Of a stretch of 64,000 nucleotides of DNA, positions 7,698 to 15,122 are shown piece after piece. The translations under genes and the position numbers were made by a program. Under the pieces are notes generated by a model, which ran no database searches, had not been told where the DNA came from, and saw only the letters and a list, made by a program, of their open reading frames with translations. Numbering within the stretch: position 1 is the first letter of the stretch; the number at the start of each line of letters is the position of its first letter. Source of the stretch: Kordiimonas marina (lineage in GTDB: Bacteria > Pseudomonadota > Alphaproteobacteria > Sphingomonadales > Kordiimonadaceae); the NCBI RefSeq assembly GCF_023006325.1, contig NZ_JAINDF010000005.1, forward strand, positions 1 through 64,000, given 5' to 3'.

Positions 7698-9059
7698 ATG
7701 ACATTATATCGATCGATCAGGCCCTTGTTTGTATGCGTAAGCGCTATCGCGCTTGCCGCGTGCAGCTATGACGGCTACTCCGATACACCGGTCAAGGCAC
7801 CGGTTACCGGCAATGGCCAGATGGCCGGCCAATCCCAAGACGGGAGCGGCCTTCGCCAGATGGCAGACAATTTCGCGGCAAACGGCAAATGCGCCGCAGC
7901 CATTCCCATTTACCGACATCTTGCCGCCGCGACAGGCGACCCGAGCGCCATGCTTGCCCTCGGGCGGTGCCTGACAAGCCAGGGTGCCCATGAAGAAGCC
8001 ACCACGGTGCTGATGACCCTCAGCACCCGCGGCCAGCTCACCGGTGACGGTTACTATCTTCTGGGCAAGAACGAACTGGCGCTCGGCAAATATGAGGAAG
8101 CGCGCAAAGCGTTCGACGGTGCCTGGGCCTTGATGCCCGGTAATCCGAAGGTCCGGTCCGGACGCGGGGTCGCCCTCGCAGCCACCGGCCATGTCGAAGA
8201 AGCCATCGGCGCCTTCTCTGGCGCGATCGACACCGCCAGCATGTCCAACATGGCGCTGGTGCTGGCGGCAGCCGGCCACCCCACAGATGCTATCGGCATC
8301 CTGGAGCCTTTGGTCAGAAGCGGCAAAGCCGGGGTACAGGGACGGCAGAATCTCGCCATGGCCTATCTGATGGCAGGGCGTGAGGCAGACGCCTTCAAGC
8401 TGGCGCGCGTCGACCTTGATTCCAAAACAGTCGACGAGACCTTCACCTTCTACCGCAGCCTTGCAAGCCTGACACCCGCGCACCGGATGCAGGCGCTTGT
8501 CTCCGGCTCGGTCGACCCGTCCTGGACCGCCCAAGCCATGGGCAACATGGCCGTCGCAGACTCGGATGCCCAGAAGGCCGCGGCCAAACGGTTGGTCCCC
8601 GAAGAAAAACCCGCGCCTCAGCCTGTTAAAAAAGTTGCTGACCCCCCCAAACCAAAACCGGTGGTCGACCGCTCGAAATATGAGCTTAAGGAAGTCCCGC
8701 CGCTTCTGGAGCCGGAAGGCTGGGCCCTGCAGATCGCCGCTTACCGCACGATCAAGGAGCTGATGCGCGGCTGGACCATCCTCTACCGCCGCAGTGGTGA
8801 CCTCCTCCAGGATGTGCCGCCCAGGCGCTCGGAGGTGGATTTCGGCAAGCGCAACAAGAAGCCCAGCGGCTTCTATTACCGCCTGAACGCGGGTCCTTTG
8901 AAGACGCTTCAGGAAGCGCGGACGCTGTGCAAGGCGCTCAAGGAACGCGGGACCGACTGCTGGATCCGCCCGCCGGAGAAAAGCGAAGGCAAGCTGCCGA
9001 AAGCCAGTGGCAAGGGCGCCAAAAAGGCCACCACAAAGACGGCGGCTGATCACAAATAA
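7698..9059 (+). CDS. TPR and SPOR-domain lipoprotein
   Basis: The protein has 453 residues. The ATG at 7698 places a lipoprotein signal with lipobox ALAAC near residue 22. Residues about 60-240 hold tetratricopeptide-like repeats, for example GDGYYLLGKNELALGKYEEA and ATGHVEEAIGAFSGAID. A Pro/Lys linker (about 300-345) leads to a C-terminal SPOR domain beginning at WALQIAAYRT and containing FYYRLNAGPLKTLQEA and TLCKALKERGTDCWI. The mature protein should be lipid-anchored in the periplasm and bind peptidoglycan. A TadD-like lipoprotein is an alternative reading of the TPR half, but no Tad genes are near. Earlier starts in the same frame lack a signal sequence. Confidence 0.78.
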   Translation: MTLYRSIRPLFVCVSAIALAACSYDGYSDTPVKAPVTGNGQMAGQSQDGSGLRQMADNFAANGKCAAAIPIYRHLAAATGDPSAMLALGRCLTSQGAHEEATTVLMTLSTRGQLTGDGYYLLGKNELALGKYEEARKAFDGAWALMPGNPKVRSGRGVALAATGHVEEAIGAFSGAIDTASMSNMALVLAAAGHPTDAIGILEPLVRSGKAGVQGRQNLAMAYLMAGREADAFKLARVDLDSKTVDETFTFYRSLASLTPAHRMQALVSGSVDPSWTAQAMGNMAVADSDAQKAAAKRLVPEEKPAPQPVKKVADPPKPKPVVDRSKYELKEVPPLLEPEGWALQIAAYRTIKELMRGWTILYRRSGDLLQDVPPRRSEVDFGKRNKKPSGFYYRLNAGPLKTLQEARTLCKALKERGTDCWIRPPEKSEGKLPKASGKGAKKATTKTAADHK

Positions 9060-9071
9060 GATGTCTTTCCG

Positions 9072-9100
9072 CTTGAAGGACAGGCGATAGATTCCCAAAT
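9072..9100 (+). promoter_or_regulatory. RpoH (sigma-32)-type heat-shock promoter of hsp20
   Basis: CTTGAAG at 9072-9078 and TCCCAAAT at 9093-9100 are separated by 14 bases. This resembles the heat-shock consensus CTTGAAA-N(11-16)-CCCCAT-T. The same two elements with the same 14-base spacer precede htpX in this window. The predicted start near 9107 leaves a leader of about 94 bases before hsp20. Confidence 0.7.
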
Positions 9101-9106
9101 TGGCTG

Positions 9107-9200
9107 GGGGCGCCCGATACCGGGGCCCCCGCTTCGCCGTTCCCGGCGCTGCCCATGAGGTGGGGTGCCGGGCCCGAGCCAACGCCAAGGAGGGGACCCA
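9107..9200 (+). promoter_or_regulatory. Structured GC-rich leader of hsp20 (possible RNA thermometer)
   Basis: The leader contains complementary G- and C-tracts around 9105-9130 and ends with the strong ribosome site AAGGAGG at 9187-9193. Alphaproteobacterial small heat-shock genes often carry ROSE-type thermometers in leaders of this size. I could not derive a clear helix that hides the ribosome site, so the call is tentative. Confidence 0.3.
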
Positions 9201-9608
9201 ATGTCGCGTCTTTCCATCTTCAACAGCCCATTTCTTCTGGGCTTCGACCAGCTTGAACAGGTCATGGATGCCGCCGCAAAAAATGCCGGCGAAGGCTATC
9301 CGCCCTACAATATCGAACATCTGGATAACGGTACGATCCGCATTTCCCTGGCGGTCGCCGGCTTTGCGCGGGAAGACCTGTCGATCAGCCAGGAAGCCAA
9401 CCAGTTGATCATCCGCGGGCGCCAGAAGGATGAGGTAGGCGACAAGACCTACCTGCACCGCGGCATCGCCGCCCGGCAGTTCGTGCGTAAATTCGTGCTG
9501 GCGGATGGGGTAGACGTTGCGGATGCCTTCATCGAGCACGGCCTCCTGCATGTGGACCTTGTCCCGCCCGCGCCGGAAGAGGTCCAGCGCAGCATCCCGA
9601 TCCGCTGA
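9201..9608 (+). CDS. Small heat-shock protein, Hsp20/IbpA type
   Basis: The 135-residue protein starts at the ATG behind AAGGAGG. An N-terminal arm with FLLGFDQLEQVMD precedes an alpha-crystallin domain from about 30 to 120, opening PPYNIEHLDNGTIRISLAVAGF and including DLSISQEANQLIIRGR and GIAARQFVRKFVLADGV. The end, RSIPIR, resembles the IxI motif that caps oligomers. Such proteins hold unfolding proteins in an ATP-independent way in the cytoplasm. The upstream heat-shock-type promoter supports this role. It is followed two bases later by yjbQ, so the two genes are probably co-transcribed. I read SLAVAGFAREDLSI as the second beta strand region. Confidence 0.9.
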   Translation: MSRLSIFNSPFLLGFDQLEQVMDAAAKNAGEGYPPYNIEHLDNGTIRISLAVAGFAREDLSISQEANQLIIRGRQKDEVGDKTYLHRGIAARQFVRKFVLADGVDVADAFIEHGLLHVDLVPPAPEEVQRSIPIR

Positions 9609-9610
9609 CC

Positions 9611-10030
9611 ATGCGGCAGGCCCAACAGGATATTCACGCCGAGACCCACGGCCCCGGCCTTTATGACATCACCCGTTCGGTCGCAAGCTGGGTGCGGGGC
9701 ACCGGGATAGACACCGGCCTGCTGACGCTGTTCATCCGCCACACCAGCGCATCCCTGACCATCCAGGAGAATGCCGACCCTGATGTGCTTCTGGACCTCC
9801 AGGACGCCATGGACAGGCTTGCGCCTTCAGGCCGGGACCTCTACCGCCACAGCGCCGAAGGCCCGGACGACATGCCCGCCCATATCAAATCTGCCCTGAC
9901 CGACACGACGCTGACCATCCCCGTCAGGGGTGGCCTGCCCGCACTCGGTACCTGGCAGGGCATCTATGTGTTCGAACATAGAAAAATGGCACACAACCGT
10001 ACGGTCGTGTGCCATCTGATGGGTGAATGA
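9611..10030 (+). CDS. yjbQ: YjbQ/UPF0047 family protein
   Basis: The 139-residue protein matches the UPF0047 family over its whole length: TLFIRHTSASLTIQENADPDVLLDL in the centre, HIKSALTDTTLTIPV, and a C-terminus reading FEHRKMAHNRTVVCH. The conserved His and acidic residues line a probable metal-binding pocket. Some members have weak thiamine phosphate synthase activity, but the physiological reaction is not settled. It starts two bases after hsp20 and probably shares its heat-shock promoter. A near-perfect 30-base palindrome occupies its last codons, and the convergent DUF481 gene ends 10 bp away. Confidence 0.88.
   Translation: MRQAQQDIHAETHGPGLYDITRSVASWVRGTGIDTGLLTLFIRHTSASLTIQENADPDVLLDLQDAMDRLAPSGRDLYRHSAEGPDDMPAHIKSALTDTTLTIPVRGGLPALGTWQGIYVFEHRKMAHNRTVVCHLMGE
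9986..10015 (+). repeat. 30-base near-perfect palindrome inside the 3' end of yjbQ
   Basis: ATGGCACAC at 9986-9994 faces GTGTGCCAT at 10007-10015, and the core ACCGTACGGT at 9996-10005 is itself a perfect palindrome. Only one base pair (9995 with 10006) is mismatched. It ends 15 bases before the yjbQ stop and lies between convergent genes. Confidence 0.85.
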
Positions 10031-10040
10031 CGACCCCTTA

Positions 10041-11060
10041 CTAGAAGCCGTAAACCAGCGTGATCCGGGTCGCGGTATCCCACGGAGCCGTGCCTTCCGG
10101 GGCCGGCGAATCATAGTTGACCTGGAAGGTCAGCCGGGCCGCCAGATGCGCATTGATGCGCGCGGAAAGCTGGGCGAAATTCTCAAGTGACGTCGAATCG
10201 GTACCGGCAATGACGGCCGCCCTATTCTTGAAATTCAGCGAGTCCGAAATTTGCAGTTCGTAGGTTGCCGATACCCTGCCAAGGAATTCGGTAGTGTTGT
10301 AGCCCGGGATCAGTTCACCGATATCCGAGAAAGTATCCGACAGCCGGTAAAGCCGGACACCCGGGCCCGCTTCGACGCGGAGCGACTGGCGCTTGCTTTC
10401 GATCAGACGGTAACCCAGACCAAGGTTTTCGGTTATCCGGTAGGCATACCCCGAGAAGCGGTCCTGTTCATATTCGGTGTAATTGTCGAGATAGAGCTTG
10501 GGCCACGGTTTCCACAGCATTTCATACTTGCCGTCAAACCGGCGGCGCGTGGTCTCGCCTGCGCTGCGCGCAAAGTCGTAAGCAAAGTCGATATGGTGTT
10601 CCCATTCCTTGCCGAAATTGCGCTTGAAGCTGAGGCCGAGCGCAACCGAATGCTCCTGCGTGTCCCCGCTTGTGGTGCCCGCGCCAAGCTGGGCCTGACC
10701 GTTCCAGAGCGTCGGATCGAGATAATAGATGATACCGCGCGCGCGGGAGGCCTTTTCCTTGGCTTCAGCATCCGCCTTGGCTTTGGCAAGCTCGGCTGTG
10801 TGCTCTTCCTTCATCCAGTCGGATTTGACCTCATTGGCGATCTTAAGGACGGCATTGCGGTCCTTCGGCCAGGTTTTCAGCGCCATTTCCAGGATCGTAT
10901 CGAAGGACGCATGGTCTTCATTTTTCGCCGCTTGCTTCAGCATATCCGACACGCCCTTGGGCACGCTCGCATAGGCCGCCGGGGCAACAAGACCACTGGT
11001 CAAAAGTAATAAACCGATAAATTTTGCCGTTGCATTGCCAAAACGCAGCTTCAAAGTCAT
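10041..11060 (-). CDS. DUF481 outer-membrane beta-barrel protein
   Basis: The 339-residue protein has a signal peptide (KFIGLLLLTSGLVAPAAYA) and then a charged helical segment rich in Lys, Glu and Ala (about 60-105). From about 115 onward alternating strands such as GQAQLGAGTTSGDTQEHSV, YEMLWKPWPKLYLDNYTEYEQ and a final ITLVYGF match DUF481 (YdiY-like) barrels. The terminal aromatic residue fits recognition by the outer-membrane insertion machinery. Function in the family is unclear. It converges on yjbQ and has its own promoter-like elements upstream. Confidence 0.85.
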   Translation of the reverse strand: MTLKLRFGNATAKFIGLLLLTSGLVAPAAYASVPKGVSDMLKQAAKNEDHASFDTILEMALKTWPKDRNAVLKIANEVKSDWMKEEHTAELAKAKADAEAKEKASRARGIIYYLDPTLWNGQAQLGAGTTSGDTQEHSVALGLSFKRNFGKEWEHHIDFAYDFARSAGETTRRRFDGKYEMLWKPWPKLYLDNYTEYEQDRFSGYAYRITENLGLGYRLIESKRQSLRVEAGPGVRLYRLSDTFSDIGELIPGYNTTEFLGRVSATYELQISDSLNFKNRAAVIAGTDSTSLENFAQLSARINAHLAARLTFQVNYDSPAPEGTAPWDTATRITLVYGF

Positions 11061-11094
11061 AGTCCTTCTGCATCAGGGATTAAAATTTCCCCGT

Positions 11095-11123
11095 GATCTA
11101 GCGGTTTCAGTACTTAAAGACAA
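11095..11123 (-). promoter_or_regulatory. Candidate sigma-70 promoter for the DUF481 gene
   Basis: On the minus strand TTGTCT (11123-11118) and TAGATC (11100-11095) stand 17 bases apart, about 35 bases ahead of the start at 11060. The -10 match is only fair. Confidence 0.4.
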
Positions 11124-11155
11124 GAAAAGTCGTACAAAAATAAGGGGATTTGGAA

Positions 11156-12139
11156 ATGCCGACAGCCTTCGTAACCGGGGCGACCGGATTTCTCGGCCGT
11201 CACCTCATCGACGTTCTGGAAGAAAAGGGCTGGACCATCATCGCCATGGTCCGCAATCCGGCAGCTGCCCGTGCCGTGCTGGACGACCGGGTCACGCTGG
11301 TGAAGGGGGACCTCACAGACCCCCACAGCATCCATGATGCCATGCCAGAGGGCGTGGACTGTGTCTTCCACGCAGCCGCCGACACCAGCACCTGGTCAAA
11401 AGAAGCAGCACGCCAACAGCGGATCAATGTCGAGGGCACATCGACCCTGCTTCAAACCATGTGGAACAAGAAGGTGGGCCGCATGGTGTATGTGTCGTCA
11501 ATTGCGATTTACGGCCTGCACGAGGACCCGATCTCGGAAGACACCCCGCGCCTCGGTGCCACCAGCTGGGTCTCCTATGTCCGCACCAAGGCCTTCGCCG
11601 AACGCAAGGTCAAGGAAGCGGTGGACCGGGGCATCGACGCCGTCATTGTTAACCCGACCCATATCGTCGGCCGTTATGACAGCCATAACTGGGCCCGGCT
11701 TATCCAGATGATGGCCGATGGCTCGCTGCCCGGTGTGCCCCCTGGGGCCGGCAACTTCGCCAATGGCCGTGCCGTCGCCGAAGGCATTGTCGCAGCCTAT
11801 GAAAAAGGCCGGACCGGAGAGAATTATATCCTGAGCGGGCCCCATGCCAGCTTCCATGAATTCCTGTCCATCGCCGCCGACCTGCTCGGTCTGCCGCACC
11901 CGAAAAAACCCATGCCGGAGTGGCTGCTGAAACTGCTGTCGCGCGTGTTGGGCTTTTTCTCCCTCTTCACCGGCAAACGCCCGATGATCACGCCTGAGGA
12001 AGCCTATTTTGCCGGCGAGGCCATCGCCGTGAAGACCGACAAAGCCGCCCGGGAATTGGGCTACCGGGAGGTGCCGCTGGAGCAGACCATCCGTGAAGCG
12101 ATCGACTATCTCAAGGAAGAGAAGCTGCTCGACGCCTGA
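11156..12139 (+). CDS. NAD(P)-dependent epimerase/dehydratase, extended SDR
   Basis: The 327-residue protein starts at ATG 11156 with AAGGGGA seven bases upstream. It opens with the nucleotide-binding motif VTGATGFLGRHL and has VSSIAIYG and the catalytic YVRTK (Y-x3-K). NPTHIVGRYD and the substrate region at about 180-300 match dihydroflavonol-reductase-like and HpnA-like extended short-chain dehydrogenases. These act on sugar nucleotides, sterols or related alcohols; the substrate here cannot be told, and no hopanoid gene is near. Its last 29 bases overlap the end of the convergent MFS gene. Confidence 0.88.
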   Translation: MPTAFVTGATGFLGRHLIDVLEEKGWTIIAMVRNPAAARAVLDDRVTLVKGDLTDPHSIHDAMPEGVDCVFHAAADTSTWSKEAARQQRINVEGTSTLLQTMWNKKVGRMVYVSSIAIYGLHEDPISEDTPRLGATSWVSYVRTKAFAERKVKEAVDRGIDAVIVNPTHIVGRYDSHNWARLIQMMADGSLPGVPPGAGNFANGRAVAEGIVAAYEKGRTGENYILSGPHASFHEFLSIAADLLGLPHPKKPMPEWLLKLLSRVLGFFSLFTGKRPMITPEEAYFAGEAIAVKTDKAARELGYREVPLEQTIREAIDYLKEEKLLDA

Positions 12140-13337
12140 GGCCAAGGGTCGCCAACACAGGCGCCGCCACCCCATGGACGGCGCCTGCGAACAGGAGCGT
12201 CGGGATCGTCACGCCACCATCGAGAAGCGCCCCAAGCAAGAAGGGGGACAAGGCCGTCGAGAACACAGCCAGGGATGTGGCAAGCGACTTGATCTCCCCC
12301 AGATATTTGGTGCCGTAAAGTTCCGCCCACATGGCGTTATTGACTGGTATGGCAAGCCCCGCCGCCATCCCGAGAAGCGCCATGAAAAGCGCAATACTCA
12401 CCGGGCTGTGGGCGAGGGCGGCAACCACAAGGGCGGTGGCCAGGATCGGCGGATAAACGGGCAGGAGGCGCAAACCTCCGAAGCGGTCGATCAGATAGCC
12501 GCCGATAAACGGCACCGTCACGAAACCCACGGCATGGAACCAGTAAAAACCGGTAAGGGCCTGCAAGGTCCAGCCCTTGGATGCCGCCAGGTTTTCGGCA
12601 AAGAAGAAGACCATAGTCACCCAGAAAGGCATGGCAATCACCGAAGGCAGGATCATATAGAAGCGCGGGTCCCGGATCACGTCCTTGCGGCGCCAGACCG
12701 GGCCACTAGCCCCCCTGCCATCGGCGTCCGCCCTGGCTTCCGCCTCCAGCCAGCTTGCGTGGCGGGCGTCATGGTCCTTGAGCAGCCAGAGGATGAGCGG
12801 CAGCCCCACAAACACCAGCCCCGCCGCGAACAGGCCCCAGCTTTCGCGCCAGGCAAACCGCGTCATCAGATAGACCGCCGCCGCCGGAAGAACCGCCTGA
12901 CCAAGGGGCATACCGAGCCCCGCGACCGCCACGGCACGACCGCGCGCGCGGCCGAAATAGCGGGACATGCTGGTCATGGCGGCGTGGGTCATCAGGCCCT
13001 GCCCAAGAAGCCTGAGGCCCAGCATGGCGGCAAAGACCGTAACCATCGGTCCCGACAGGAACATGCCAAGGCAGGCAAGCGCCAGAAGAAGCACCAGGCC
13101 GGTCATGTAGCGCGGGAGCGCAATCCGGTCGATGAGGTGACCGAGACGGTTGAGCCCGATGGCGCTCCCGAGCGTGACAACCAGATAGTAAAACCCGAAG
13201 TCACTGTTATCGAAGCCGAACTCTGCGCTGATGGCCGGTTTGTAGACACCCAGAAGGTAGGTCTGGCCGAAACTGGACAGCAGGGCCGTCACGAGACCGA
13301 AGGCCAGAAAACGAACCGTGCTTTTATCAAAACGCAT
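12111..13337 (-). CDS. MFS transporter
   Basis: The 408-residue protein, starting at ATG 13337, is a run of about 12 hydrophobic helices with a central cytoplasmic loop (about 190-225, WLEAEARADADGRG). RYFGRARGRAVAVAGLGMPLGQ after helix 4 and DRFGGLRLLP after helix 8 are the usual charged loops of the major facilitator superfamily. It is an inner-membrane secondary carrier; the substrate is unknown. A start 17 codons earlier exists in frame but adds a charged, His-rich segment unlike the family. It converges with the SDR and is divergent from herA. Confidence 0.85.
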   Translation of the reverse strand: MRFDKSTVRFLAFGLVTALLSSFGQTYLLGVYKPAISAEFGFDNSDFGFYYLVVTLGSAIGLNRLGHLIDRIALPRYMTGLVLLLALACLGMFLSGPMVTVFAAMLGLRLLGQGLMTHAAMTSMSRYFGRARGRAVAVAGLGMPLGQAVLPAAAVYLMTRFAWRESWGLFAAGLVFVGLPLILWLLKDHDARHASWLEAEARADADGRGASGPVWRRKDVIRDPRFYMILPSVIAMPFWVTMVFFFAENLAASKGWTLQALTGFYWFHAVGFVTVPFIGGYLIDRFGGLRLLPVYPPILATALVVAALAHSPVSIALFMALLGMAAGLAIPVNNAMWAELYGTKYLGEIKSLATSLAVFSTALSPFLLGALLDGGVTIPTLLFAGAVHGVAAPVLATLGLRRRAASLP

Positions 13338-13361
13338 AAACAAGGGCCTTGGGTGACATAG

Positions 13362-13382
13362 CCGCCAAAAATGGCGGTTTTT
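13362..13382 (+). terminator. Hairpin with T-tract between the MFS and herA starts
   Basis: CCGCCA at 13362-13367 pairs with TGGCGG at 13372-13377 over an AAAA loop, followed by TTTTT. On the plus strand this has the form of an intrinsic terminator, which could block antisense transcripts from the MFS region reaching herA. On the minus strand it would lie in the MFS leader. Confidence 0.5.
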
Positions 13383-13477
13383 ATACAAATTGAGACTTTA
13401 AAATCTTGTTAAGCTTCCTACGCGCAGGATGGCGGAAAAACAAGTATCGAGTCCATCAGGCAAGCATGGAGGGTCCC

Positions 13478-15112
13478 ATGCCATCACTTCCCTCATATGA
13501 GGGCGGCCCAGCTGACTATGCGCCCGACCTCAGCGGTGGGCGTTTGTCACAGCTTATTGGCCATGTCGCCACCGTCAGTGCCTTGGCGCTGACGATTGTC
13601 GTGTCGCCGGAACTGGCGAACAATGACGAAACCGCCGCTTTCATGCGTCTCGGGGCCATTGTCCGTGTGCCTGTGGGCTCCACTGTCATCTATGGCACCA
13701 TCCGTAAGGCCGAAACGGCACCAGGTACGGCCCAGGGGTTGGTCCTGACAGTCGACTTTCTTGGAGAACAGCGCGACGGCACATTCTCCCGCGGGGTCCG
13801 GGATTTCCCCCGCCCCGACAACCCGGTCTTCGCCGCCACGCCCCGCGACAGCGAAGCCATCTATGCCCCAAGCGCGGCAGACACGGTCCGCATCGGCACC
13901 GTGTTCGGCACCAACGGCATCGCTGCAGCCTTGAGCGCGGAACCCCTGTTGTCCCGTCACTTCGCCGTCCTCGGCAGCACCGGCACCGGTAAATCCAGCA
14001 CGGTCGCCCTGATGATCCACCGGCTGGTTGAACGGTGCCCGAACGGCCATATCGTGATCCTGGACCCGCATAACGAATATGCCCGTGCCTTTTCACAAAA
14101 CGGCATCCACATCACCACCGCGGACCTCAAGCTGCCCTACTGGCTGATGAATTTCGAGGAGCATGTCGAGCTTTTGATCGGTCGCAACACCGATGGGCGC
14201 GAGGCCGAAATCGACATTCTCAAACGCTGCCTTCTGGGCGCGCGCAAACGCGCAGGCCCCACCTACTCCCTCAGCCGGCTTACGGTCGATACGCCGATCC
14301 CCTACAAGCTCACCGATCTCCTCCAGATGATCGATGACGACCTTGGCCGCCTCGACAAAGCCGAACAGACCCGGCCGTTCCTCAGGCTCAGGAACAAGAT
14401 CGAGGAACTGAGGGCCGACCAGCGCTACGGCTTCATGTTCTCCGGCATGTTGATGCAGGATACGCTGACCGACCTGGTTTCGCGCCTGATGCGCTTCCCC
14501 GTGAATGGCAAGCCGGTTTCCACGCTCGACCTTTCGGGCGTGCCGTCGGACATTGTCGATGTCGTGGTATCGCTCCTCAGCCGTCTGGTGTTCGACTTCG
14601 CCATGTGGAGCCGCAGGCATAAGGGCGCAACGCCGATCCTGCTGGTGTGCGAGGAAGCGCACCGCTATGTCCCGCGGGAAGGGCTGAACATCCGCACCCA
14701 GGCCGCGCGGAAATCGCTCGAACGCATCGCCAAGGAAGGCCGGAAATACGGCGTGGCACTCGGCCTTGTATCCCAGCGCCCCTCCGACTTGTCGGAGGCT
14801 GTCCTGTCCCAGTGCGGCACCATCCTGTCCATGCGCATGAATAACGAACGCGACCGTGCCTATGTCGCCAGTTCCATGCCCGAAGGGGCTCACAGTTTCC
14901 TCGAAGCCCTGCCGTCTCTGCAGAACCGGGAATGCCTTGTTGCCGGGGAAGGTGTGGGGTGTCCCGTCAGGGTTGAGCTTGATTTCCTCGAACCGGAAAG
15001 ACGGCCTGCAAGTGACGATCCCTGCTTCACAAATGGCTGGCGGCAGGATATTGACTGCCTTGAGGAATTGGTGAACGATACCATCATGAACTGGCGCAAA
15101 GGGGTTAGGTAA
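13478..15112 (+). CDS. HerA/FtsK-fold ATPase (DUF87)
   Basis: The 544-residue protein starts at ATG 13478 after GGAGGG. Residues about 20-100 read as a HAS-barrel-like beta domain. The P-loop GSTGTGKSS lies at 166-174 and the Walker B region LLVCEEAHRYVP has Glu392 and Glu393. SQRPSDLSEAVLSQCGTILSMRMNN is the sensor-like segment, with an arginine typical of HerA hexamers. HerA enzymes are DNA translocases that usually pair with the NurA nuclease or with other effectors (Sir2, DUF4297, nucleases) in repair or phage defence. No NurA is visible; the gene 10 bp downstream encodes an unrelated, unknown, helical protein. The operon partner makes the role here open. Confidence 0.88.
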   Translation: MPSLPSYEGGPADYAPDLSGGRLSQLIGHVATVSALALTIVVSPELANNDETAAFMRLGAIVRVPVGSTVIYGTIRKAETAPGTAQGLVLTVDFLGEQRDGTFSRGVRDFPRPDNPVFAATPRDSEAIYAPSAADTVRIGTVFGTNGIAAALSAEPLLSRHFAVLGSTGTGKSSTVALMIHRLVERCPNGHIVILDPHNEYARAFSQNGIHITTADLKLPYWLMNFEEHVELLIGRNTDGREAEIDILKRCLLGARKRAGPTYSLSRLTVDTPIPYKLTDLLQMIDDDLGRLDKAEQTRPFLRLRNKIEELRADQRYGFMFSGMLMQDTLTDLVSRLMRFPVNGKPVSTLDLSGVPSDIVDVVVSLLSRLVFDFAMWSRRHKGATPILLVCEEAHRYVPREGLNIRTQAARKSLERIAKEGRKYGVALGLVSQRPSDLSEAVLSQCGTILSMRMNNERDRAYVASSMPEGAHSFLEALPSLQNRECLVAGEGVGCPVRVELDFLEPERRPASDDPCFTNGWRQDIDCLEELVNDTIMNWRKGVR

Positions 15113-15122
15113 GGAGGACTGA

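Noticed and set aside
7704-9551. A 615-codon minus-strand open frame across the SPOR lipoprotein and hsp20
   Set aside because: It crosses two real genes and their promoter region and shows no recognisable domain; low stop frequency in antisense GC-rich DNA explains it.
12093-13361. A 422-codon plus-strand open frame antisense to the MFS gene
   Set aside because: Very polar, His/Arg/Gln-rich translation typical of antisense of transmembrane genes; the minus strand encodes a clean 12-helix protein.
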